The translations under genes were made by a program, and so were the position numbers. Positions 25,381 to 34,251 of a stretch of DNA of 64,000 bases are shown here, piece after piece (position 1 is the first letter of the stretch; every line of letters starts with the position of its first letter). The stretch is from an uncultured Pseudoxanthomonas sp. (lineage in GTDB: Bacteria; Pseudomonadota; Gammaproteobacteria; Xanthomonadales; Xanthomonadaceae). Below the pieces are notes generated by a model. It ran no database searches, had not been told where the DNA came from, and saw only the letters and a list, made by a program, of their open reading frames with translations. The DNA lies in the NCBI GenBank assembly GCA_946886405.1, contig CAMPIO010000001.1, forward strand, positions 1 to 64,000. Reading direction: 5' to 3'.

Positions 25381-27888
25381 ATGCTCGCGCCCGACCTGTC
25401 CATCGCCGAATTCATCCCCCTGTCCGCCCACGTGTCGCCCCACGTGGTCAAGACGACGGGTGGCGACTTCCTGCTGACGTGGCGACTGGACGGATTGCCA
25501 TTCGTTGGACGCGAGGAGTGGGAGCTGGAGCATCGGCACAATACGTTCAACCGCATGCTGCAGACCTTGCGGGCACCCGACTTCGTCAACGTCGCGTTCT
25601 GGGTCCACGATCTCCGGCGTCGCGGCCGCATCCGGTCCGGCGCGCGCTTCGGCCAGACGTTCAACCAGGAACTGTCGGACGGGTACTTCGACGCGCTGTC
25701 CGCGCAGAAGATCATGCAGAACGAGCTCTACCTCACGATGATCTACCGGCCCATCGTGATGGGGAAGAAGTTCGTCGAGAAGTCCGCCAACGTGCCGCGT
25801 CTGCAGGCAGAGCAGGATCAGGCGGTAGACAAGCTCATGGAGCTGGCGGGCAACGTGGAGGCTGTGCTCAAGGACTACGCACCGATACGACTCGGCATGT
25901 ATGAGCCCGACACGGGCGGGGTCTTCTCCGAAACGCTGGAGTTTTTCGGCTTCGTGCTCAACCGCATCTCCGAGCCGGTCCCGGTCCTGCGTGCGCCGCT
26001 TTACGACTACCTCGCGGTGAGCCGGCACATGTTCTCGTCGAAGACCGGCGACTTCGTCGTCAGCACGCCGGACGGCCAGAACCACTTCGGTGCCATCCTG
26101 AACATCAAGGAATATACGGACGGCACCTGGCCCGGCATTCTCAACGGGTTGAAGTACCTCGACTTCGAATACGTCATCACCCATTCGTTCAGCCCGATGG
26201 GGCGCCAGGATGCGCTGAAGGTGCTGGATCGCACCAAGGGCATGATGATCTCGTCAGGCGACAAGGCGGTAAGCCAGATCATCGAGCTGGACGGTGCCAT
26301 GGACCAGGTCGCGTCCGGCAACTTCGTGCTGGGCGAGTACCATTTCATCATGACCCTGTACGCGGAGGATCAGCAGCGTCTCTCGCAGAACGTGGCAGTG
26401 GCGCGCGCGGAACTGTCCAACGCAGGCTTTGTGTCGGCCAAGGAAGACCTGGCCGTCTGCTCTTCCTTCTATTCCCAGCTGCCGGGCAACTGGCGCTATC
26501 GCACGCGCCTGGCGAACGTCAGTTCGCTGAACTTCCTCGGCCTTTCGCCGCTGCACAACTTCGCCACCGGCAAGCGCGACCACAATCCTTGGGGCGACAA
26601 CGTCACGGTGCTGCAGACCACGAACGGCCAGCCCTACTACTTCAACTTCCACGCCACGCATCCCGCCGAAAATTCGCTGGGCGAGAAGGCCATTGCCAAT
26701 ACCATGGTCATCGGCAAGTCGGGCACCGGCAAGACGGCGTTGATCAACTTCCTGCTCAGCCAGGTGCAGAAGTTCGATCCGGTGCCGACGATCTTCTTCT
26801 TCGACAAGGACCGCGGTGCCGAGATATTCGTACGTGCCTGCGGAGGGAACTACCTGGCGCTGGAGAATGGCCAGCCCACGGGCTTCAACCCGTTCCAGTG
26901 TGAGCGTACTGACGCCAACGTGCAGTTCCTGGCAGGGCTGGTCAAGGTGCTGGCGGCAAAGAGCCATTACACCGCGCGTGAGGATGAGGACATCTTCCGG
27001 GCGGTCGAAGCCATGCTCGACATGCCGCTTCACCTGAGGTCGATGACCAATTTCCAGAAGAGCCTGCCCAACATGGGCGATGACGGACTCTACGCGCGAC
27101 TGCGCAAGTGGACAGCCGGCAATGCCCTCGGCTGGGTCTTCGACAACCCCGTCGACACCATTGACCTGAGCCGCGCCAGCATCATCGGCTTCGACTATAC
27201 CGACGTCATCGAGAATGCCGAGATCCGTGTCCCGGTGATCAACTATCTGTTGCATCGTCTGGAGGAGCTGATCGACGGCCGTCCGCTGATCTACGTGATG
27301 GACGAGTTCTGGAAGATCCTGGACGGTGGTGGTGCCCTCAAGGACTTCGCGAAGAACAAGCAGAAGACCATCCGGAAGCAGAACGGCCTGGGCATCTTCG
27401 CCACCCAGAGCCCGGAAGATGCCCTGGCCAGCGACATCTCGGCGGCGCTGATCGAGCAGACCGCCACCCTTATCCTGCTGCCGAATCCCAATGCGGCACG
27501 CGAAGACTATATCGACGGGCTGAAGCTCACCGACGCGGAGTTCAAGGTCATCAAAAGCCTGGACGAACGCTCGCGTTGCTTCCTGGTCAAGCAGGGGCAC
27601 GCGTCGACCGTATGCCAGCTCAACCTGCGCGGCATGGACGACGCGCTTGCGGTGATATCGGCCAGCACCGACAACATAGAGATCATGCATCGCATCGTCG
27701 ATGACGAGGCATTGCGCCTCGGCATCGACAAGGCCGACCTGCTGCCCGAGCAGTGGTTGCCGCGTTTCCAGCAGGAGAGGAAGGGATCGCGCAGCCGTCG
27801 GGAGACACCGGCGCCCTCGTCTTCACGGGAGGACCGTTCCACCGGCCCGCGCTCCACGCGGCCCACCCACTCCAGCATCCAGCGCTGA
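25381..27888 (+). CDS. virB4: VirB4 secretion ATPase
   Basis: The largest core ATPase, 835 residues. The N-terminal CagE/TrbE/VirB domain precedes Walker A GKSGTGKTAL (about residue 446) and Walker B LIYVMDEFWKIL (about residue 638), followed by the FATQSPEDALAS block. The last 30 or so residues are Arg/Ser/Pro-rich. VirB4 forms the hexameric base of the translocation channel. I chose the ATG at 25381; an earlier in-frame start at 25309 lies within virB3. Confidence 0.95.
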   Translation: MLAPDLSIAEFIPLSAHVSPHVVKTTGGDFLLTWRLDGLPFVGREEWELEHRHNTFNRMLQTLRAPDFVNVAFWVHDLRRRGRIRSGARFGQTFNQELSDGYFDALSAQKIMQNELYLTMIYRPIVMGKKFVEKSANVPRLQAEQDQAVDKLMELAGNVEAVLKDYAPIRLGMYEPDTGGVFSETLEFFGFVLNRISEPVPVLRAPLYDYLAVSRHMFSSKTGDFVVSTPDGQNHFGAILNIKEYTDGTWPGILNGLKYLDFEYVITHSFSPMGRQDALKVLDRTKGMMISSGDKAVSQIIELDGAMDQVASGNFVLGEYHFIMTLYAEDQQRLSQNVAVARAELSNAGFVSAKEDLAVCSSFYSQLPGNWRYRTRLANVSSLNFLGLSPLHNFATGKRDHNPWGDNVTVLQTTNGQPYYFNFHATHPAENSLGEKAIANTMVIGKSGTGKTALINFLLSQVQKFDPVPTIFFFDKDRGAEIFVRACGGNYLALENGQPTGFNPFQCERTDANVQFLAGLVKVLAAKSHYTAREDEDIFRAVEAMLDMPLHLRSMTNFQKSLPNMGDDGLYARLRKWTAGNALGWVFDNPVDTIDLSRASIIGFDYTDVIENAEIRVPVINYLLHRLEELIDGRPLIYVMDEFWKILDGGGALKDFAKNKQKTIRKQNGLGIFATQSPEDALASDISAALIEQTATLILLPNPNAAREDYIDGLKLTDAEFKVIKSLDERSRCFLVKQGHASTVCQLNLRGMDDALAVISASTDNIEIMHRIVDDEALRLGIDKADLLPEQWLPRFQQERKGSRSRRETPAPSSSREDRSTGPRSTRPTHSSIQR

Positions 27889-27909
27889 CGGATAGCAGAG
27901 GACATCACC

Positions 27910-28683
27910 ATGAGCCAGTCGACATCGCACACCGCCAACTACCTTGCCATCGCACTCCTTGCCGTCGGTCTCGGCGCAACCGCCAGCGCCCAAGCGCAAT
28001 GGCGGGTGGTGGACAACGCCGCCAACACCAAGCTGCAGGACATGAACGGCCGCATCGGCACGACCAGTGCCAGTGGCAACGGCAATGGCACGGTGAACGG
28101 CAACCTGCGCGAGCTTTACCAGCAGCAGGTGTTCGAATCGTTCAACGGCAACAACGAGGACAGCAAGGCCGCGCCGGAGCCCGAAGAAAAACTGCAGCAT
28201 GCGCAGCCCACCAGGAGTGGCGTGAACATGAATGCGGACAACCGCTGCAAGCAGGCGACCAGCGGCATCGCGCAGCAGCAGTACCAGTTGTGCCGCGAGA
28301 TCGTGAACACCGAACTGGCGAAGTACAACTACTCGCTGAAGATGTACGAGGTGACCACGCAGCGCCAGCGCTACCTGGACGAACTCAAGCGTCAGCGCGC
28401 CAACATCCAGAGCCATGAAGTTGGCAAGCTGCAGGACAACACGAACCGCATCCTCCTGCTGATGTCGCAGATGGAGATCGACCGCCAGCAGCAGCAGACG
28501 TACATGGATGCCTACGTCGCCCGCATCGGGTACCTCCAGGAAGCCAGCAAGACCCTGTCACAGCAGGCGTTGGAGGGCAAAGGAAGCGCGTCGGCTGGCG
28601 TCGGTGGACTCATCGGCGGTGCGGTGGGCATCGGCACGCTGAAGTTGGCGCTGGACGCAGCACAGTCCAAGCGTCGTCATTGA
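27910..28683 (+). CDS. virB5: VirB5 minor pilin
   Basis: A protein of 257 residues with a signal peptide (cleaved near ASAQAQ) followed by QWRVVDNAANTKLQDMNGRIG, and a long helical region rich in Gln (MYEVTTQRQRYLDELKRQRA; QMEIDRQQQQTYMDAY). VirB5 proteins sit at the pilus tip and may contact the target cell. A Gly-rich hydrophobic stretch near the C-terminus is unusual for a pilus-tip protein. Position between virB4 and virB6 supports the call. Confidence 0.86.
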   Translation: MSQSTSHTANYLAIALLAVGLGATASAQAQWRVVDNAANTKLQDMNGRIGTTSASGNGNGTVNGNLRELYQQQVFESFNGNNEDSKAAPEPEEKLQHAQPTRSGVNMNADNRCKQATSGIAQQQYQLCREIVNTELAKYNYSLKMYEVTTQRQRYLDELKRQRANIQSHEVGKLQDNTNRILLLMSQMEIDRQQQQTYMDAYVARIGYLQEASKTLSQQALEGKGSASAGVGGLIGGAVGIGTLKLALDAAQSKRRH

Positions 28684-28742
28684 TCTCAGGCGGGATGCAC
28701 GCCCCGACACAGGACGCGTCGTAGCAGCACGAAGGAATGAAC

Positions 28743-29810
28743 ATGGTGGATTTACCTTCATTGGGTAGCGGATTGGCGGCGGTGCTGCGCGAAATGGGCG
28801 CGGCGCTGGGCGCCGTCGAGCGCTGGGCGTTCTTCAGGCTGGTGTTCGACTGGGTCGACGAGGAGATCAACATCTTCCGGGACAACCTGCTTGGCGAGAT
28901 GGCCGAATGGGTGGGTGGTGTCGCCTTCGTCCTGCTCACCCTCTGGGTATTGCTGCAGGGCTATCGCATCGTCACTGGCCAGTCGCGACAGTTCATGATG
29001 GAGCTGGTGGTCAAGTCGCTGAAGTGGGTGCTGATCATCACCGTGGCCACGACGTTCGCGATGGGAAGCAGCAACATCCACCAGCTCCTGACCGACGACA
29101 TGCCGCGCGCGATCAACGAATTGGTGACCGGCGACGACGAGGGTCCCGAGGACTCCATCGACGACAACCTGCAGCAGATGGAGCTGGCGATGGTGGCCAT
29201 CGATGCGCTCTACACGAGCTTCGACGAGACGCTACAGGAAGCCAAGACCCGCACCATGTGGTTCACCGGCGTGGGCGTCGCTGGCCCATCGCTGATGGGC
29301 GGGGCCATCCTCCTGATGTACAAGATGGCGATGGCGCTGTTCGTCGGGCTCGGGCCGTTCTTCATCCTGACACTGGGGTTCGAGCAGACCAAGGGCATGT
29401 TCCAGAAGTGGATCTGGTACGGCGTCGGCACGATGTTCTCGCTGGCGGTGCTCGCCTTCACCGTATCGATGATCTCCAAGCTGTTGGGCGTGGTGGCGGT
29501 GTCGTTCGCCGCGCAGTACCTGACCTTGTTGGCAACCAGTACGTCGCCGCAAGGTATCAGCAGTATGGCGATGCAGCAGGGCGGCCTGGGTCTTCTGATG
29601 ACCCTGTTCCTGGTCACCGTACCGCCCATGGCGGCGGCGTTCTTCCAGGGAACCATTGGTCAGTTCATGGCTTACAACGCGTTTGGGCAAGGGCAAGGGC
29701 AAGCGATGCAGCCGACGCGGCCAGGTGGCGGATACGTTCCGGCGTCTGGAGGAGACGCGAGTAATCCGACCAGCGCAGCAGTGCACAGCCACCGAGGGAC
29801 GCTCGCATGA
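28743..29810 (+). CDS. virB6: VirB6 polytopic inner-membrane channel protein
   Basis: A protein of 355 residues with five or more hydrophobic segments (WVGGVAFVLLTLWVLLQGY, VLIITVATTFAMG, GAILLMYKMAMALFVGLGPF and others), the TrbL/VirB6 family layout. I chose the second ATG at 28743 because GAAGGA is six bases upstream of it but touches the ATG at 28737. The hydrophilic C-terminal tail from about residue 315 is Gln/Gly/Pro-rich. The stop overlaps the first DUF4189 gene (ATGA). A duplicated piece of this gene's 3' end lies at 30912. Confidence 0.9.
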   Translation: MVDLPSLGSGLAAVLREMGAALGAVERWAFFRLVFDWVDEEINIFRDNLLGEMAEWVGGVAFVLLTLWVLLQGYRIVTGQSRQFMMELVVKSLKWVLIITVATTFAMGSSNIHQLLTDDMPRAINELVTGDDEGPEDSIDDNLQQMELAMVAIDALYTSFDETLQEAKTRTMWFTGVGVAGPSLMGGAILLMYKMAMALFVGLGPFFILTLGFEQTKGMFQKWIWYGVGTMFSLAVLAFTVSMISKLLGVVAVSFAAQYLTLLATSTSPQGISSMAMQQGGLGLLMTLFLVTVPPMAAAFFQGTIGQFMAYNAFGQGQGQAMQPTRPGGGYVPASGGDASNPTSAAVHSHRGTLA

Positions 29811-30325
29811 GTGGGAAATGTCTTGAAGGACTTCTGGCGGCCGCTACTTTGGTAGCGTCCGGAGTGCTTTGGTCTGCAACAGCGGGCGCGCAGACCGCGT
29901 GCCCTCAGGGTGTGACGCCGGGTAGTTCGCAATGCCTGCCCACTCCTCAGGGTGGAAGCCAAGCGATTCAAGCGCCGGCTCCTCGCTGGAAGCTGACGTG
30001 GGGAGCCATTGCTCTTGATCAAAGTACGGTCTCAATTGGCACAGCAACCGGACAGGTCTCCCGCCGAGCCGCGCTGAAAGAGGCTAAGGAGAAGTGCGAG
30101 TCAATTGGAGGAAAAGACTGCAGGATCATCCTTTACTACGAAAATCAATGTGCTGCGATAGCAGAGCCTGTGGCGGATATCGAACCAATGATCGCGTCAT
30201 ATAAGGTTGGCCTCTCATCGCAGGAAGCGATAGATAGGGCAGTTCAAGAATGCGAAACAAAAAACAATGACGGGAGCTGCAAGCCAATATATTCAAGTTG
30301 CACAACTCCTATAAGAGTCAGATGA
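29807..30325 (+). CDS. DUF4189-like secreted protein, copy 1
   Basis: A protein of 172 residues with a signal peptide (cleaved near AGAQTACPQG), then a DUF4189-type domain (RWKLTWGAIALDQ, GQVSRRAALKEAKEKCESIGGKDCRI, AAIAEPVADIE) with paired Cys residues. It is coupled to virB6 by ATGA and to copy 2 by ATGA. Such proteins often follow virB6 in X-T4SS loci. The role is not established; periplasmic accessory or immunity functions are both possible. The AT-rich codons of this array differ from the virB genes. Confidence 0.78.
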   Translation: MSGKCLEGLLAAATLVASGVLWSATAGAQTACPQGVTPGSSQCLPTPQGGSQAIQAPAPRWKLTWGAIALDQSTVSIGTATGQVSRRAALKEAKEKCESIGGKDCRIILYYENQCAAIAEPVADIEPMIASYKVGLSSQEAIDRAVQECETKNNDGSCKPIYSSCTTPIRVR

Positions 30326-30850
30326 GTTTGAGTAGCGATATGGAGTTTATTGGCCTGACTATATTTCTTCTATCGACACTGGGGCAGTCCCCCGTGGCGA
30401 AAGCCCATACTGCATGCCCCCAAGGAGTAACGCTTGGAAGTTCACAGTGCTTGCCGACGGGACCAGGCGCTACGCAGGCTCTTTCGCCATCGCTGCATGG
30501 GTGGAAAACGACGTGGGACGATCTCGCATCAGATGCGGAAGTTACTGTAATGGGTACCTCCTCTGATCAATCATCGCGACGCGAAGCGGAAGGCCGCCAT
30601 AGCGAAATGCCAATCGATGGGTGGGCAAGACTGCAAGATCACACTGGCCTAAGAAAACCAATGCGTCTTGATCGCAGGGCCGGTGGCCAATCTCGAGAGC
30701 TTCAAGCCTATGCATTCCCGAGGACCTATGGTTGAGATAACAAGCAATTTCGCACTTTGGGAATGCGCTCTCACAAACCAGGAAACGCGCGCTAGATCAT
30801 CTACTCGAATTGTACTTGACCCGTACTCGTCAACTTGGCCTGACCCATAA
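30322..30850 (+). pseudogene. DUF4189-like copy 2, broken by a frameshift and a stop
   Basis: The frame starts at an ATG overlapping the copy 1 stop, has a signal peptide and the family's ACPQGVTLGSSQCLP and TTWDDLASD blocks, then loses frame near 30585. The expected sequence resumes in the next frame (KAAIAKCQSMGGQDCKI), meets an in-frame TAA where copies 1 and 3 have a Tyr or Asp-Tyr position (before ENQCVLIAGPV), and runs to a stop at 30848. Two independent lesions show this copy is decaying, not a single sequencing error. Confidence 0.8.
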
Positions 30851-30911
30851 CCCTCAATAAGGATGTTGGATGAAGCGAGAGAGTACGTTTCTGTTTAGCT
30901 GCACGGGGCCA

Positions 30912-31121
30912 CCTGTTCCTGGTCGCCGTACCACTCATGGCGGCGGCGTTCTTCCAGGGAACTGTTGGTCAGTTCAAAGCTTGCAACGCGTGCTGGCAGG
31001 GCGGGCGGCTCAGCCGAATCCGGCACAGCCAGACGTTCTGTATCCCAATGCGCCAGCGGTGGCACCCAACACAAGTATTACGACTGCGGCCCCGCAGACT
31101 CCGCAGAGGACATACGGATGA
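30912..31121 (+). pseudogene. virB6: Duplicated remnant of the virB6 3' end
   Basis: From 30912 the DNA closely follows virB6 from 29603: the stretch from CCTGTTCCTGGTC through GGCGGCGGCGTTCTTCCAGG and on to GGTCAGTTCA is nearly identical for about 90 bases. It then diverges but keeps a Pro/Ala/Gln-rich tail that ends in a TGA overlapping the ATG of DUF4189 copy 3, exactly the junction seen at the real virB6 end. It lacks a start, and the preceding sequence does not match virB6. It is the scar of a tandem duplication. Confidence 0.8.
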
Positions 31122-31627
31122 TTGAGTTGATGAGTCATAGCTCGCTGCGCCTCGCCCCCATGCTTCTGCTGACGTTTGTTGCCGTATCGGCAGAGGCTCA
31201 GATGGCATGTCCGCAAGGCGTGACGCCTGGAAGCTCGCAGTGCTTACCCAGTGGTGGTGGGGGTGCAGCGCCTCCTCCAGCCCCGCGCTGGCGGCTTACT
31301 TGGGGTGCCATGGTCGAGGATACGGTTACTGGTTATGTTGGCACATCTACTGGCCAGTTCAGTCGCCGGGCGGCGCGCCAAGTAGCCATGAGGAAGTGCG
31401 TAGGAATGGGCGGCATGAATTGCAAGCCGATCTTTGACTACAAGAACAACTGTGCGGTTGTTGTAGAGCCTGTGGAGTTCATCCATGGCAGTTCGATTGC
31501 CGTATATCGAGACGGATCAAGCGTGGAGGATGCGTCAGGCGTCGCACTTGCATACTGCAAGCAACAAAACGGGCGAGAGTGCAAAGTGAACTACGCGAAC
31601 TGCACTAGCCCAGTACTTGTGAATTGA
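31118..31627 (+). CDS. DUF4189-like secreted protein, copy 3
   Basis: A protein of 169 residues with a signal peptide (cleaved near VSAEAQMACPQG) and the same domain as copy 1: RWRLTWGAMVEDT, TGQFSRRAARQVAMRKCVGMGG, NNCAVVVEPVEF. Cys positions agree with copy 1. Its ATG overlaps the stop of the virB6 remnant, so it probably descends from an original virB6-DUF4189 junction. An alternative ATG at 31130 would shorten it by four residues. The function is unknown. Confidence 0.78.
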   Translation: MIELMSHSSLRLAPMLLLTFVAVSAEAQMACPQGVTPGSSQCLPSGGGGAAPPPAPRWRLTWGAMVEDTVTGYVGTSTGQFSRRAARQVAMRKCVGMGGMNCKPIFDYKNNCAVVVEPVEFIHGSSIAVYRDGSSVEDASGVALAYCKQQNGRECKVNYANCTSPVLVN

Positions 31628-31659
31628 ACGTCGCTTTTACAGTTCGATAGGGATATTGA

Positions 31660-32061
31660 ATGAACGTCAGGAATGTCTTGCTTTTAAGTTTCATGGCCGT
31701 TTCGGGCTGCGCATCCATCCCGGCGAACTTGGCAGCCAAGAAGTGGGTTGGACGGAGCATGGGTGAAGCGAGTTCTGTTTTCGGTGAGCCCGTCCACTTG
31801 AAGGCGCAGGACGATGGACGAACGGTGGGGGTCTGGCATCTCGAGCGCTATATGGAGGAGCTCAGGCCCGTTGGAAACGTGATGGGGCGTGATGCTGGTG
31901 GAAGGCCCGTGCTTCATCCCGTCCATGAGATGAGACAGAACAGGTACGCATGCGAGGTAACGCTGGTAAGCGAGGGTGACCGGATTGTTTCCGCCAAGGT
32001 TCGGCCGATCGCCGGCATGGGGCCGCTGTTGGCGGGAGGTTGCGCTCAGGAAGGGCTATGA
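31660..32061 (+). CDS. Small lipoprotein, unknown function
   Basis: A protein of 133 residues with a lipoprotein signal (MAVSGC at about residues 12-17) and a compact domain containing WVGRSMGEASSVFGEPVHL and WHLERYMEEL, a pattern reminiscent of BamE/SmpA-like small lipoproteins (fold similarity is my guess). The start has AGGGATATTGA upstream. It lies between the DUF4189 array and the lipase module. Its stop overlaps an ATG at 32058 (ATGA). It could be an orphan immunity protein or an X-T4SS accessory lipoprotein. Confidence 0.65.
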   Translation: MNVRNVLLLSFMAVSGCASIPANLAAKKWVGRSMGEASSVFGEPVHLKAQDDGRTVGVWHLERYMEELRPVGNVMGRDAGGRPVLHPVHEMRQNRYACEVTLVSEGDRIVSAKVRPIAGMGPLLAGGCAQEGL

Positions 32062-32270
32062 GGATGACCAAACGAATCAACGACCGGATCCCTGAAAGTG
32101 AACGCCAATGCATCTGCCCGACATGTAAAGACGCTTGCGTCGGCAGTGCGCATCGCAGGCAGGTTCGAATGCGACGCCGCGTGCCGCACGGTAGCGCTGT
32201 CATGAAGACGCGTCAGCCATGGCGTGCAGATGACTCTTTCAGCGTACGCGCGCGCGTGGCCGTCAGATTG

Positions 32271-32909
32271 ATGGCGCGTTCACTGCTTCCCGCTGCGCTG
32301 TTATGGGTTTCCGCATGTTCGCAAGGACAGGATATGAACACTACGACTGATGCCCCAACCGAAGAAGGTGAGCCCCTCCGGAAGCTCAATCCGGCGCCGA
32401 AGCGCGGCTACGTCGTCACCATGACGTTGAAGGACGCGCCTGGACCGTTCGCCTCCATCGAAGGAGTTGCGCAGTACACCGTGGAGAATTCGGCCGAGTG
32501 CGGGAAGAAGATTCCAATAGCGGGTGTGTTTCCCCGGATCAGCACCAATGAGCCCTTCGTGCTGACCCGTGTATCCGAAAGCGAGTATCGGGGGATCGTG
32601 TATGCCGACCTGGTGCTGGATGAGGATTACTTCGGACGCGGCGTATGCCGATGGGCGTTTGTGGAAGCGCGCGTCCGGCTTCGGGCAACGGATGACGAAA
32701 GGGACGCCAGATTCGTACCCAGCATTGTCGCGGAGTCCATTGTTGCTGGTGAATCCGATACGAGGTATTTCTGGAAAGAGCTCTACCCGCGTGTCAAAGA
32801 TTACGATGCATATCCGGTATTCGGCGAAGCCAGTCTCGATAGTGTTCCTTCGGATAAGCGCGGAGAGTTCTTCACGATCACCCTGAATTCTGAGGAGGCC
32901 GCGCCATGA
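32271..32909 (+). CDS. Lipoprotein, putative immunity protein for the lipase effector
   Basis: A protein of 212 residues (from the ATG at 32271) with a lipobox VSAC after a short hydrophobic stretch, then a folded domain (RGYVVTMTLKDAPGPF to FFTITLNSEEAAP). Other in-frame starts exist at 32202 and at 32058; the last has the best ribosome site (AGGAAGGG) and overlaps the previous stop, but would add a 71-residue Cys/Arg-rich leader that is not a signal peptide. It overlaps the lipase gene (ATGA). Position and lipidation match X-T4SS immunity proteins. I recognise no family. Confidence 0.62.
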   Translation: MARSLLPAALLWVSACSQGQDMNTTTDAPTEEGEPLRKLNPAPKRGYVVTMTLKDAPGPFASIEGVAQYTVENSAECGKKIPIAGVFPRISTNEPFVLTRVSESEYRGIVYADLVLDEDYFGRGVCRWAFVEARVRLRATDDERDARFVPSIVAESIVAGESDTRYFWKELYPRVKDYDAYPVFGEASLDSVPSDKRGEFFTITLNSEEAAP

Positions 32910-34198
32910 GTTTTGGGTCGCAAGCCTATGCAGGACTGGCGGATGATTCCTATCGGGATCGGTCCGCAGGCATCCGTCCGAGTGGCGAGGAAGAGAGGGT
33001 CACGATCGAGGGTGTCGACTACAAGATCCTTGAGCACGTCGACAGCAAGAGGACCGGATATCAAGGCACGATCTATCGGCGAGTTGACGGCGGAGAGATC
33101 GTGGTCGCTCATCGTGGCACCGAGCAGACATGGAAGGATGGCGTCGTCACCGACGGTTCGATGGTGCTGAGCCGGATCAACCCGCAGGCCAACGAGGCGA
33201 TCGAGTTGACGAGGCGTGCGGTCGCTCTCGCCAGGCAAGAAGGCATGCAGCCTGGAAAGACCACCCCGGAAGTTACCGTCACCGGCCACTCCCTAGGTGG
33301 GACACTGGCTCAGATCGCGGCGCATCACTTCGATCTGCGGGGCGAGACGTTCAATGCGTACGGCGCGGCCAGTCTTGATCGCCGCATCCCTGAAGGCGGC
33401 GACAAGGTGCGCAACCACGTGATGGCGGCCGATACCGTCAGCGCGGCCAGTCCACACTACGGATTGGTCAAGGTGTATGCGACCGAGAAGGAGGTGGCGA
33501 CATTGCAGGCCTCCGGCTACCACAGCAACCGCCTGCTCGATGTCGTCACGCCCGACAATCCTTTTCTGGCTGCAGGCGCTTCGTTGGGCTCGCATTCGAT
33601 GCACCATTTCCTTCCGGTCGATGGCAAGGGCGCGCGCGACCGCTCCGTGCTCGACGACCCCCGCGCGAGCGCCCTTGCCGAAGAGAACCGCCGCGCGATC
33701 GCTGGCTATCGGGACGATGTGGAGGATCTGCGCCGGGGTATCACCGTGATTTCCCGCGGCCCGTTCGGTGCGTTGCGCGACGGGTTCGATGCCGCGCGCG
33801 GCCCACTCCTGCCGGGAGAGCCCGCTGCGCGCGAGGGACGTACCGGTCAAGCGCGACCGCTATCGGAATGGGGGGCGCTGGCAGCGACCGCGAAGAGCGT
33901 GAACGAACGCGCCCGTGCAGAGCGGGAGGTCGGGGACGAGTCTTTCCCGTTCCATCCGCCGCTCCGGTCGGACGCACGGTCTCCGTCGTCGGAAGTGGAG
34001 CGCCTGTTGAAGGCGGCGCGGACGGGTGACCCAGGTGCGTTGCGCGCCGCGCAGGAAGAACTGCAGGCATCCGACTTCGGTCAGGCCTGGCTTGCGCGCG
34101 TGTACGAGCGCCAGGGCGAAATTCCGCGACAACTGCCAACGCAGGAAGCCTTGCAGCGTGAAGCCATCGAGCCTTCCATGTCCCACATGGCGCGATGA
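32906..34198 (+). CDS. Putative X-T4SS effector: class 3-type lipase
   Basis: A protein of 430 residues. Its N-terminal half is an alpha/beta-hydrolase of the lipase class 3 type: VVAHRGTEQTWKDG and the nucleophile elbow TVTGHSLGGTLAQIAAHH with Ser129, plus candidate acid and base residues in MAADTVSAASPHYG and GSHSMHHF. The second half is low in recognisable features and ends with a helical Gln/Arg-rich tail. It probably attacks phospholipids of rival cells. The lipoprotein immediately upstream, coupled by ATGA, is the likely immunity partner. No canonical XVIPCD was recognised, but its tail resembles that of the peptidoglycan hydrolase at 35615. Confidence 0.75.
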   Translation: MSFGSQAYAGLADDSYRDRSAGIRPSGEEERVTIEGVDYKILEHVDSKRTGYQGTIYRRVDGGEIVVAHRGTEQTWKDGVVTDGSMVLSRINPQANEAIELTRRAVALARQEGMQPGKTTPEVTVTGHSLGGTLAQIAAHHFDLRGETFNAYGAASLDRRIPEGGDKVRNHVMAADTVSAASPHYGLVKVYATEKEVATLQASGYHSNRLLDVVTPDNPFLAAGASLGSHSMHHFLPVDGKGARDRSVLDDPRASALAEENRRAIAGYRDDVEDLRRGITVISRGPFGALRDGFDAARGPLLPGEPAAREGRTGQARPLSEWGALAATAKSVNERARAEREVGDESFPFHPPLRSDARSPSSEVERLLKAARTGDPGALRAAQEELQASDFGQAWLARVYERQGEIPRQLPTQEALQREAIEPSMSHMAR

Positions 34199-34251
34199 AT
34201 GGATTGTGTCCGGAGGGCCTCGTCGGGCCTTCGCCTATAAGGAGCATGACG

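Noticed and set aside
30870..31121. An independent 83-residue gene between DUF4189 copies
   Set aside because: Its DNA matches the virB6 3' end in part and it has no domain of its own; treated as a duplication remnant.
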